In this document: positions 23,680 to 31,095 of the stretch, piece after piece | Layout of the letters: each line of letters starts with the position of its first letter | Position numbering within the stretch: the first letter of the stretch is position 1 | Assembly: GCF_000621745.1 (NCBI RefSeq) | Contig: NZ_JHXK01000039.1 | Coordinates: forward strand, 1-39,858 | Direction of reading: 5' to 3' | Source of the DNA: Clostridium beijerinckii HUN142 | GTDB lineage: Bacteria; Bacillota; Clostridia; Clostridiales; Clostridiaceae | DNA: 39,858 nucleotides | Notes under the pieces: model-generated | Told to the model about the DNA's origin: nothing | The model's database searches: none | Seen by the model: only the letters and a program-made list of their open reading frames with translations | Program-made: the position numbers and the translations under genes

Positions 23680-24339
23680 ATGATAAAAAATGATTATATG
23701 AAAGAGATAGAGAATACTTTAACTTTAACAAGTGAAGAAGTAAATAAGGATATAGTAAAAGGTGACATAGGAGAAGCAAAAGAAAAAATAAATAAAAAAC
23801 TTAAAGCTCTAGTAGGAATGGACATAGGAACTATAGATATATTTTCTTTCAGCAGCATAGAAAGTTTTATAGGTAAAGAAATGCACTATAATGCAGAAAA
23901 ATTTATTGCACTTGGAAGCCTTCTTAAACTTCGAGGACTAATTAGCGATAAAGAGAATAATGAAAGTGCTAAAGTTCAATACTATGAAAAAGCTTTAGAA
24001 GGTTTTTATAAAGCTTATGCTGAAGATGACGAGATAGACAAGAAATATCTATATGAAGCAGCAGAAATAGCTGATGAATTAGTTAATTATGAACTTTCAT
24101 TAGAGGTAGATAAGAAAATTTTTAAGATATATGAATTAACTAATAAGTTTGATAGAGCTGAGGATACCTTATTTTATACGCTTAGGAAGACTAATAATGA
24201 TGGTAGCATTATTTTAGAAGGAATTAAATTCTATAATAGGCTAAAAGAAAAAGATAACAATGAATTAATTATAGGGAATCTACCTATAGAAGAAGTTAAT
24301 GATGGGATTTTAGAGCTTGAAAGAAGATTAGGATTATAA
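23680..24339 (+). CDS. TPR-like helical protein, probably DUF6483 family
   Basis: 219 residues, soluble and helical throughout. The opening KNDYMKEIENTLTL and the following low-similarity helices, with KVQYYEKALEGFYKAYAEDD and YEAAEIADELVNYELSLEVDKKIFKIYE, look like tetratricopeptide-type helix pairs and fit the Firmicutes DUF6483 group as I recall it. Function unknown. ATG at 23680 is chosen because TGAGGTG lies seven bases before it; an in-frame ATG at 23665 overlaps that site. It stands alone. Confidence 0.7.
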   Translation: MIKNDYMKEIENTLTLTSEEVNKDIVKGDIGEAKEKINKKLKALVGMDIGTIDIFSFSSIESFIGKEMHYNAEKFIALGSLLKLRGLISDKENNESAKVQYYEKALEGFYKAYAEDDEIDKKYLYEAAEIADELVNYELSLEVDKKIFKIYELTNKFDRAEDTLFYTLRKTNNDGSIILEGIKFYNRLKEKDNNELIIGNLPIEEVNDGILELERRLGL

Positions 24340-24463
24340 AGTTTTTGCTTCAATATAACTGCGTAAATTCATTAAATGTAAGTTATTTACTATTAGTATT
24401 AGAGGAACATTGCTAAAGATAAATAATATAATGATAGAAAGTAGTTATGGGTTAGGAGAAGCT

Positions 24464-24988
24464 ATGGAATTTAAGGGATGGAATGATTTCGAGAATTTAG
24501 CTAGAGCATGCGGATATAGTAGTTGTAATAAAAATAATAGTGGGAATAATGCAGAGGATGAGTTCGAAAATTCAGAATGTAGAGATATTCCAAACGGATT
24601 TCAAGATGTAGATCCACAGCTATTCATTTTGATAGGAGAGATATTGGGGAATATATTATCAGGTAGGCTTCCATTCAATGTTCAAAATGCACTAGGAAAT
24701 TGGTTACAGTTAGTTGGTCAAGTAATAGAGACATATAATGCTCAGCAACAATATTTTCAAGGAGGGCCAGGAAGATACTTTAGTCCTAAAAATTATAATG
24801 TAAGTAATACATTTTGCAGTAGTTCTCAAAATACTAATTCAAGTAAAAATAAACCCAATAAGTCAACAAATGATATCAAGAAGAAGATTTCAGAGGAGGA
24901 TGTGGATAATAAAATAAATCATTTGGAATTATCTTTAAATGATTTAAGAGAAGAAATAAAAGAAATTAAAAAATTACTAGAAAAATAA
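24464..24988 (+). CDS. Protein of unknown function with C-terminal coiled coil
   Basis: 175 residues. Residues 1-45 are polar with four Cys, 48-100 hold a conserved-looking amphipathic region (IPNGFQDVDPQLFILIGEILGNILSGRLPFNVQNALGNWLQL), 100-140 are Asn/Ser/Gln-rich and low in complexity, and the last 40 residues (DNKINHLELSLNDLREEIKEIKKLLEK) form a likely coiled coil. I do not recognise the family. The start follows TAGGAGAAG at 24452-24460; an earlier in-frame TTG at 24410 lacks such a site. The gene ends inside a 20-bp inverted repeat shared with the converging gene. Confidence 0.7.
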   Translation: MEFKGWNDFENLARACGYSSCNKNNSGNNAEDEFENSECRDIPNGFQDVDPQLFILIGEILGNILSGRLPFNVQNALGNWLQLVGQVIETYNAQQQYFQGGPGRYFSPKNYNVSNTFCSSSQNTNSSKNKPNKSTNDIKKKISEEDVDNKINHLELSLNDLREEIKEIKKLLEK

Positions 24989-25015
24989 TTTGATTAAATT
25001 ATTTTTCTAGTAATT
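24972..25015. terminator. Perfect 20-bp inverted repeat, bidirectional terminator inside two genes
   Basis: Arms 24972-24991 and 24996-25015 pair without mismatch around a GATT loop. The stop codons of both converging genes lie within it, and both proteins therefore end in the same residues (LLEK). T-rich flanks on both strands suit termination in both directions. Confidence 0.9.
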
Positions 25016-25448
25016 TTTCTTTAACCTTTTTTAAATTTGTTACCTGTTTTGTTATGGTGGATACAAATATTACTCCTAATGCTAATGTTCCAGCGCTAGC
25101 TAATGTATTTAATCCTAACTCTACTGCACGGCTTATATTGCCACTTATTGTTTCATACATGGTGTAATACATTCCAGAACCAGGAACTAGTGGAATAAGT
25201 GCACAAATTACTAAAGTAGTTACAGGAGTTTTTAAACGTCTTGCACAAATTTCTGAATATATGCTAAATAGTATTGAAGATATAAATAATGATAATATAT
25301 CACCCACATTATTTTCTTTTAAATATAAATAAGAGAACCAACTTATAGCGCCACCTATAGATGCGAATATTAAATTCTTTCCTTTTATGTTAAATATTAT
25401 TCCGAATCCTAAAGATGCTAAAAACGAGATTGCAATTTGTGTAAGCAT
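24999..25448 (-). CDS. ThrE-type exporter, small subunit (YjjB/DUF3815-like)
   Basis: 149-residue membrane protein with about four to five hydrophobic segments (TQIAISFLASLGFGIIFNIKG, LIFASIGGAISWFSYL, LVICALIPLVPGSGMYYTMYE, ASAGTLALGVIFVSTI). The motif PLVPGSGMYY is typical of the C-terminal half of the threonine/serine exporter ThrE family. In this organism ThrE is split in two genes; the larger half lies immediately upstream. I start at 25448, where AGGAGG precedes ATG; the open frame runs 20 codons further upstream without such a site. Confidence 0.88.
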   Translation of the reverse strand: MLTQIAISFLASLGFGIIFNIKGKNLIFASIGGAISWFSYLYLKENNVGDILSLFISSILFSIYSEICARRLKTPVTTLVICALIPLVPGSGMYYTMYETISGNISRAVELGLNTLASAGTLALGVIFVSTITKQVTNLKKVKEKLLEK

Positions 25449-25515
25449 ATAACCTCCTAAAATATTATGATTCAAAGATGATGCAAATTTTATTTGTTTA
25501 TGATTCAAGTTAGAA

Positions 25516-26274
25516 TTAACCTAAGGTATTTATAAATAGGCTTAAAACCGCTCCAGTGCCAACTGCAATAGAAACTGCAACTAAAAATGCTTCAGAAGCT
25601 TTTGTTATCCCAGATAAAAAGTCACCAGCTATGGTATCTCTAATTGCATTAGTAATTGTGAGTCCAGGAACAAGAAGCATAATAGAACCTATAATAGTCT
25701 TATCTAAATTATTAGATAAATTTAATTTTATAAATGCTATGGCTAAAAATGCACATAATCCTCCACTTAAAGAATTAGTGAAAAATTCGTTTATGTTTAA
25801 TTTTTGGCATATCACAACAATTATTTTTATTACTGCACCAATTATGCTTGCAGAAATAAAATCTTTAAGATTTCCACCAAACATAATACTAAAGCATCCA
25901 GCACTAAGAGCAGACCATAATAAAGTGGTCAAGTTAGAGTATCTGTGGCTATTGGATATGCTTGTAAGTTCTTTATTAAATTCATTTATATCAATAATTT
26001 CTGTTTGGATTTTTCTAGAAAGATCGTTGACTAAATCTACTTTATGTAAATCAACACCTCTGGAAATAATTCTTTGAACAAGGGTAGCAACATCATCATA
26101 ATAAGTTACTGTAACAATTATTCCAGTCGGTATTACAAAACTATCAACTGTATGAGCACCAAAGGCAGTACATATTCTACTAATAGTTTCTTCAACTCTA
26201 TAAGTTTCAGCGCCACTTTCCAACATTATTTTTCCCGCCAAGGTAGATACTTTGAGTAATTTATTTAAGTCCAT
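25516..26274 (-). CDS. ThrE-type exporter, large subunit (YjjP/DUF1212-like)
   Basis: 252-residue membrane protein. The N-terminal cytosolic part with LAGKIMLESGAETYRVEETISRI and the motif FVIPTGIIVT is the DUF1212 signature; four to five hydrophobic segments follow, with LLVPGLTITNAIRDTIAGDFLSG close to the end. It forms, with the next gene, a split ThrE-type exporter for threonine, serine or related small metabolites; in some bacteria the homologous pair exports succinate, so the substrate is open. GGAG lies before the ATG. The gap to the small subunit is 67 bp. Confidence 0.9.
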   Translation of the reverse strand: MDLNKLLKVSTLAGKIMLESGAETYRVEETISRICTAFGAHTVDSFVIPTGIIVTVTYYDDVATLVQRIISRGVDLHKVDLVNDLSRKIQTEIIDINEFNKELTSISNSHRYSNLTTLLWSALSAGCFSIMFGGNLKDFISASIIGAVIKIIVVICQKLNINEFFTNSLSGGLCAFLAIAFIKLNLSNNLDKTIIGSIMLLVPGLTITNAIRDTIAGDFLSGITKASEAFLVAVSIAVGTGAVLSLFINTLG

Positions 26275-26444
26275 AATTTTTTCTCCAATATATTTTTTAT
26301 AACAAGTGAATTATAGCATATAATAAATAATTCTTATAGGCATAAGTTATATAATATTTAATAATTAAAGATAATGTACTCTCTAAGGCATAAAAGATTA
26401 AAGTTTAAGTATATTAAAGCGGAGATTATAATTACAGAAATAAT

Positions 26445-26556
26445 ATAAAATGTAACAAGTTTCACTAAAAGCCATATAAAATATAAAAAATAGTTGATAA
26501 ATTTAGTAAGAAAACATATAATTTGAATATAAGTGAAACTCTTGTGACATGTTTTA
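26445..26556 (+). promoter_or_regulatory. Long-range inverted repeat upstream of glyA
   Basis: GTAACAAGTTTCACT (26452-26466) pairs with AGTGAAACTCTTGTGAC (26532-26548), and ATAAAA (26445-26450) with TTTTAT (26551-26556) extends the stem beyond a small bulge, enclosing 65 AT-rich bases. A second small hairpin GTGCCC-GTTA-GGGAAC lies at about 26579-26594, before the ribosome binding site. This could be a regulatory leader RNA or a DNA palindrome next to the promoter. It does not match the ZTP, THF or glycine riboswitch cores as I know them. Apart from this, the gap 26275-26621 shows no gene. Confidence 0.4.
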
Positions 26557-26621
26557 TGCTATGTTAAATTGGTTTCTCGTGCCCGTTAGGGAACAAAAAT
26601 ATATTGGGGTGATTTATAAAG

Positions 26622-27857
26622 ATGAATTTTGAAAATATACAAAGAGAAGATAAAGAAATTTATGATTTAATTGAAAAAGAGTTAGTTAGACAACAAAAAG
26701 GAATAGAATTAATAGCTTCAGAAAATATTGTAAGTCCAGCGGTTATGGAAGCTATGGGATCTTATTTAACTAATAAATATGCTGAGGGATATCCAAATAA
26801 AAGATATTATGGCGGATGTCATGTTGTAGATGAAATAGAACAAATTGCAATCGATAGAGCTAAAGAATTATTTGGTGCGGAACATGCAAATGTTCAACCG
26901 CATTCAGGTTCACAAGCAAATATGGCTGTATATTTTGCAGTATTAGAACCAGGAGATACTGTTTTAGGTATGGATTTAAGCCATGGTGGGCACTTGACTC
27001 ATGGTTCTCCAGTTAACTTTTCAGGAAAATTGTTTAACTTTGTATCGTATGGAGTCGACAAAGAAACTGAAATGATTGATTATGAAAATGTAAGAAAGAT
27101 TGCAATTGAACATAAGCCAAAGCTTATAGTTGCTGGTGCGAGTGCATATGCAAGAATTTTAGATTTTTCAAAGTTTAGAGAAATAGCTGATGAAGTTGGA
27201 GCATTATTAATGGTAGATATGGCTCATATTGCAGGACTTGTTGCAGCAGGTGTTCATCCATCACCAGTGCCATATTCTGATTTTGTAACAACAACAACGC
27301 ATAAAACTTTAAGAGGTCCAAGAGGTGGGTTAATACTTTGTAAAGAGAAATATGCCCAAGTGTTAAATAAAAACATATTTCCAGGGATACAAGGCGGTCC
27401 TCTAGAACATATTATAGCTGCTAAAGCCGTATGTTTTAAAGAAGCATTAGATCCAAGTTTTAAAACATATGGGGAAAATGTAGTTGAAAATTGTAAAGAA
27501 CTTGCATCACAATTAATAGCTAAAGGCTTTAAAATTGTATCAGGTGGAACAGATAACCATGTATTCTTAGTTGATTTAAACAACAAAGATATAACAGGAA
27601 AAGAAGCAGAAGCTTTGCTAGATTCTGTTGGAATAACAGTTAATAAAAATACAGTACCAAATGAAACAAGAAGTCCATTTGTAACTTCAGGAATCAGAAT
27701 TGGTACAGCAGCAATAACAACTAGAGGTTTTGTAAAAGAAGATATGGCCGAAATTGCAGCAGTTATATCAGAAACAATAGAGAATAGAGATGGAGATTTA
27801 TCAGTTCTTAAATCTAGAATAGAAACTTTATGTGATAAACATCCATTATATAAGTAA
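26622..27857 (+). CDS. glyA: Serine hydroxymethyltransferase
   Basis: 411-residue PLP enzyme that interconverts serine and glycine and supplies 5,10-methylene-tetrahydrofolate for one-carbon metabolism. The PLP lysine is Lys228 in [15 protein letters not shown]. Also present are LIASENIVS, the [11 protein letters not shown] motif, [21 protein letters not shown] and the C-terminal [20 protein letters not shown]. The length is typical. GGGGTGA precedes the ATG. It stands alone between a structured leader region and a strong terminator. Confidence 0.97.
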   Translation: MNFENIQREDKEIYDLIEKELVRQQKGIELIASENIVSPAVMEAMGSYLTNKYAEGYPNKRYYGGCHVVDEIEQIAIDRAKELFGAEHANVQPHSGSQANMAVYFAVLEPGDTVLGMDLSHGGHLTHGSPVNFSGKLFNFVSYGVDKETEMIDYENVRKIAIEHKPKLIVAGASAYARILDFSKFREIADEVGALLMVDMAHIAGLVAAGVHPSPVPYSDFVTTTTHKTLRGPRGGLILCKEKYAQVLNKNIFPGIQGGPLEHIIAAKAVCFKEALDPSFKTYGENVVENCKELASQLIAKGFKIVSGGTDNHVFLVDLNNKDITGKEAEALLDSVGITVNKNTVPNETRSPFVTSGIRIGTAAITTRGFVKEDMAEIAAVISETIENRDGDLSVLKSRIETLCDKHPLYK

Positions 27858-27872
27858 ATAAAGGATATAGTG

Positions 27873-27905
27873 AGGCTTCATTTATATGAAGCCTCTTATT
27901 ATATT
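27873..27905 (+). terminator. Terminator of glyA
   Basis: Perfect 10-bp stem GAGGCTTCAT (27873-27882) with ATGAAGCCTC (27887-27896), four-base loop, followed by TTATTATATTT. Confidence 0.88.
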
Positions 27906-28017
27906 TATCTAGAATTCTAAAGATGTTTACTATTCTTATTTTTGAGCTTAATATTATTTAGAATTAAACAAGTAATTAAATACTTATGATAATAATAGAA
28001 TAAATTGAGACCTAGAA

Positions 28018-28045
28018 TTTACATAAGAGATTGTGAAAGTATAAT
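28018..28045 (+). promoter_or_regulatory. Putative promoter of the isochorismatase-like gene
   Basis: -35 TTTACA (28018-28023), 16-bp spacer, -10 TATAAT (28040-28045), about 29 bases before the ATG. Confidence 0.55.
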
Positions 28046-28073
28046 ATAATTTATGTGGAAGATGAGGAGATAA

Positions 28074-28589
28074 ATGAAAAAGGCACTTTTGATTATTGAT
28101 GCTCAAGAAGATTTTATTGGCGAACAGCGGAATAAACAAAGATTTGATTTTGAAGATATAGATAAACTTATTAATAATATAAATGAAAAAATCATATTTT
28201 TTGAGAGGAACGAAGATATAGTAGTATATATTGTTAATGCATTACCAAATAATTTTTTTTATAGGAAGTTTTTTAGATATACTCTTGTAGGAACAAGAGG
28301 AGCCAAATTAGATAAGAGGATTACCATAATATCACAAAATTATTTTGAAAAACAATTTGGAAGTGCTTTTAAAAATAATAATTTAGTGAATTTTATAGAA
28401 AAAAATGAGATAAGTGAAATAGAGATGGTTGGAGTTGATATCAACGGATGTATTTTTAAGACTGCAAAAAGTGCAGTAAAAATTGGACTTAATGTTACTA
28501 TCTCTAGCGATAGCATAGGGATTATTAATAATGAAAGATATCTTAAAATAAGTAATAAATTAAAATCAATTGGAGTAGCTTATATATAA
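28074..28589 (+). CDS. Isochorismatase-like cysteine hydrolase
   Basis: 171-residue member of the isochorismatase/nicotinamidase superfamily, which hydrolyses amide or vinyl-ether bonds using an Asp-Lys-Cys triad. Candidates are Asp9 in LLIIDAQEDF, Lys93 in FEKQFGSAF and Cys126 in VGVDINGCIFKTA. The metal-site and substrate residues of nicotinamidase (DxHxxxH) are not visible, so it is not a clear PncA and the substrate is unknown. GAGGAG precedes the ATG. It has its own promoter. Confidence 0.85.
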   Translation: MKKALLIIDAQEDFIGEQRNKQRFDFEDIDKLINNINEKIIFFERNEDIVVYIVNALPNNFFYRKFFRYTLVGTRGAKLDKRITIISQNYFEKQFGSAFKNNNLVNFIEKNEISEIEMVGVDINGCIFKTAKSAVKIGLNVTISSDSIGIINNERYLKISNKLKSIGVAYI

Positions 28590-28715
28590 ATAAAAACTAC
28601 TAAAATCCCAATTATGCTCCAATGAATATTTATTTGAAAATTTCTCATGAACATTTAAAGTATTTCAGAATAATATATATTATGAAGAAAGAAGGTTTTA
28701 TGGGAGGAAAATTTA

Positions 28716-28964
28716 ATGAATCCGTATCAATTAATTATCAACGTTCAACAACGAATGCAACAAGATCCTAACTTCGCTAATAAATTTAATAAAGCTATAT
28801 CCGAATTAAATAAGGTACCAGGACTTCAGCAAAGAGTTATTCAAATAGCTCAAATTAGTGATGAAAGCCAAAGAGAACAAGCAATGGAAGGATTACCCAA
28901 AGATGCCAAGCGTGCGGTAAAAAAAATCTTAGGATTATTAGACGAGTATAATATTTATAAATAA
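28716..28964 (+). CDS. Small helical protein of unknown function
   Basis: 82 residues, all predicted helical, rich in Gln, Asn and Lys (MNPYQLIINVQQRMQQDPNF...KRAVKKILGLLDEYNIYK). It has a strong GGGAGGA site before the ATG and a long terminator after it, so it is expressed as its own unit. I recognise no family; small clostridial or phage-derived proteins of this look exist. Confidence 0.65.
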   Translation: MNPYQLIINVQQRMQQDPNFANKFNKAISELNKVPGLQQRVIQIAQISDESQREQAMEGLPKDAKRAVKKILGLLDEYNIYK

Positions 28965-29001
28965 TATAAATTAGAGCTAGATACTTTCAAGTACTTAATT
29001 G

Positions 29002-29060
29002 AATAAAAGAAGTTTCTCATAGTTATAAGAATTTTAACTAGAGGAAACTTCTTTTATTTT
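29002..29060 (+). terminator. Long terminator hairpin after the 82-residue protein
   Basis: AATAAAAGAAGTTTC (29002-29016) pairs with the mirror arm ending at 29058, and an inner TAGTTA/TAACTA stem continues after an internal loop. T-rich tail CTTTTATTTTAT. Confidence 0.8.
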
Positions 29061-29126
29061 ATACTAAACAAGTATGAAGAATTTTTAGTGTATGCCTATT
29101 ATTAATATGTTAATTGGGTATATAAA

Positions 29127-29282
29127 TTAAAATCCTCTTTTTTCAGCTTCTATTCCACTTTCATTTTTTCCAGGTCTTTTTATTGTTGTGTTGTAACTAC
29201 TTTTCCCATATTGATTCTGAGTTTTATTACCATTTCTTAAAAAATTACTTTCTGAATAATCTTTGTTATTATTATTGTCCAC
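29127..29282 (-). CDS. Small hydrophilic protein, 51 residues
   Basis: GTG start at 29282 with AAAGGAG eight bases upstream on the minus strand. The product (residues DNNNNKDYSESNFLRNG... ending KRPGKNESGIEAEKRGF) is polar, rich in Asn, Lys and Gly, without Cys or membrane segment. The distinctive end resembles short clostridial proteins of the CPC_1213 kind as I recall them, which is unverified. It lies downstream of the membrane protein gene at 29409-29900 in the same direction. Small spore-associated proteins are often of this type, but nothing proves that here. Confidence 0.6.
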   Translation of the reverse strand: MDNNNNKDYSESNFLRNGNKTQNQYGKSSYNTTIKRPGKNESGIEAEKRGF

Positions 29283-29408
29283 AAAATCATCTCCTTTAAC
29301 TTATTATATATATAGTATGTCTACATTAATGAAAATTAATTGTGGTAAATTCAGTATAGATATTATAAAATATAATATTCTATTTTATAATACTTTTACA
29401 AGAAAATA

Positions 29409-29900
29409 TTACAAAATGGAGATTAGTATAAATAAAACACCCCAAAAAAATAGATGCATGGATAATGTAATAAATGAGCAAATTAGAAGTCGTTGTTTTG
29501 TGTTTAAAGATGGTTCTATACTTACTCTTATAAGAAAATAAAAACCTGCTAGAGCAAAGAGTGCAGAACATAGACTATCATAAGAAAGTATAAAAATAAG
29601 TAGAATTAAGCCTAAGAATATAAAATTCCAGCTAGGCATGTACTTTACCTGTACATATTTTTCTCCAGAATCTAAGTATATGCCATTAATAGCAATGTCG
29701 CAATTATTATCAATACTCACTAGTATAGCGGTTTTAGTTCCTAATTTAAATGTAGTTTCACGTGTAATTCCAAAAGTTTTGGAGCTTTGAAGTTTTATAG
29801 GTATTTTATTTACTAATAATTTTTTTCTTAAAAAGCTTTTAGAATACTCTATATTATAATTTATATTATCTACATTGGCAATCCATCTTTGAGTTCTCAT
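29409..29900 (-). CDS. Membrane protein of unknown function
   Basis: 163 residues. Residues 1-88 are soluble and look beta-rich (RTQRWIANVDNINYNIEYSKSFLRKKLLVNKIPIKLQ...), followed by two or three membrane segments at about 91-122 and 137-162 (FIFLGLILLIFIL, ALFALAGFYFLIRVS, LHLFFWGVLFILIS). No family is recognised. AAAGGAGG lies seven bases before the ATG on the minus strand. A plus-strand frame across the same DNA is considered a shadow. Confidence 0.7.
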   Translation of the reverse strand: MRTQRWIANVDNINYNIEYSKSFLRKKLLVNKIPIKLQSSKTFGITRETTFKLGTKTAILVSIDNNCDIAINGIYLDSGEKYVQVKYMPSWNFIFLGLILLIFILSYDSLCSALFALAGFYFLIRVSIEPSLNTKQRLLICSFITLSMHLFFWGVLFILISIL

Positions 29901-30117
29901 AAAGACCTCCTTTATTTAACGATCATTGAAATTAGTATTAAATATAATGAAATTAAGTTAGTATATTTAAATATATACATAAGCATGTATGAATAGAATT
30001 GAGTTTTTATTTTAAATAAATTATAAAGTAAATAATTAATCGATTATTTTTAGGATAGCATTAAATTTATTTATGAAAATTAATAAAAATATGTATAATC
30101 TTAACTTGTAAAAATAA

Positions 30118-30267
30118 AAAATTATTAACAGTAATTGGACTAAATATATTTGGGTTGTTTGGAAATGTAATCAAAGTAAGCGAGAAGATATAATTACTGG
30201 ATCGTGGTTTACAGCTTGGAGTAGAATAGATGAATTTTTAGTTGAAAACTATAAAGATAAACCATAA
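30118..30267 (+). pseudogene. 3' remnant of a lost gene, Trp-rich
   Basis: A 49-codon open stretch without a start codon or ribosome binding site, ending in TAA at 30265. It encodes an unusual Trp-rich tail (NWTKYIWVVWKCNQ ... ITGSWFTAWSRIDEF). A strong terminator follows the stop by three bases, as expected at the end of a real gene, so I read it as the surviving 3' end of a truncated gene. I do not recognise the family. Confidence 0.4.
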
Positions 30268-30270
30268 TTT

Positions 30271-30317
30271 AAGAAGGAATACTTAAGGCGGACTTTGAGT
30301 ATTCCTTCTTATTTTTG
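30271..30317 (+). terminator. Terminator following the gene remnant
   Basis: Perfect 13-bp stem AAGAAGGAATACT (30271-30283) with AGTATTCCTTCTT (30298-30310), then ATTTTT. Confidence 0.88.
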
Positions 30318-30319
30318 AG

Positions 30320-30475
30320 ATATATGTAAGAATAGCATTTATAAGTAGCGATGCCGAGGACTGGGCGGGAAATGTATCTAACGATAATGCAATGCCAAGT
30401 GTCATGGGAGCATTATGTATCATAGTTATAATTATTATGGAGACGGAAGGAGTAATTTATAGATTCTTAACCTAG
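30320..30475 (+). pseudogene. Coding-like fragment without start
   Basis: An open frame of about 51 codons ending in TAG at 30473, higher in GC than its surroundings (SSDAEDWAGNVSNDNAMPSVMGA then a short hydrophobic run). It has no start or ribosome binding site. It may be a remnant of a lost gene or simply a less AT-rich stretch; no family is recognised. Confidence 0.25.
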
Positions 30476-31095
30476 AAAATAAAGCTCTTAGATGTATAAC
30501 CAATGAATTTGCATTAATATCTTCAATATTCTATTATTAATAAAAGAGTTAGATACAGAAGTCAATCTTATATAAATTAAAATTAATTATTTGTAAAATA
30601 ATACTCAATACAAAGAATTAATCAAATAGTTTAGAGCACTTAAAATGACTAAGCTGACAATAGTGAATTCAAAAGAATAGGAATATCAGGAAAAACGTTG
30701 TATAATGGTAAAGTAATTTAAAATCATACTATTTATTCTATACAGTGATGATTAAATAAATAATGAGAACTATTAAAAGAATTACAATAAGTGTAATTGG
30801 TTGAAAATATATGTATTTGAACGATAAATTTGCATTTAAAATCTTAGTATATAAAGTGCTCTATTAATTTACTAATACTAAAATGTAGAGTATTAATCGT
30901 AACATATATTAAGAGTATTTAAAAATTAATAGTAAATAGTATAATAGATTAGAAGATGAAAAATAAGAAGAAAAAATAGTATGAGGCATTAAAATAGAAA
31001 AGAATTATTTATTAAAATAAAAGTATGTATAAAAAATAAAGAATAATAAGAAAAAAATTCTTATTATTGAATTTTTTTATCGATAAGGAGAAAGA

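Larger units (their letters stand above)
29901..31095. other. 1.2-kb gene-poor region with decayed coding remnants
   Basis: No complete gene with a start and ribosome binding site is visible. It holds two coding-like fragments (30118-30267 and 30320-30475), a terminator at 30271 and about 600 very AT-rich bases (30476-31080) in which I see nothing but the GATAAGGAG site of topB. Confidence 0.6.

Noticed and set aside
26445..26621. Known riboswitch (ZTP, THF or glycine) in front of glyA
   Set aside because: The conserved cores of these classes could not be found; only an unassigned stem remains.
29263..29541. 92-residue plus-strand reading frame
   Set aside because: It lies antisense to the better supported 51-codon gene and to the 3' end of the membrane protein gene, and no ribosome binding site precedes it.
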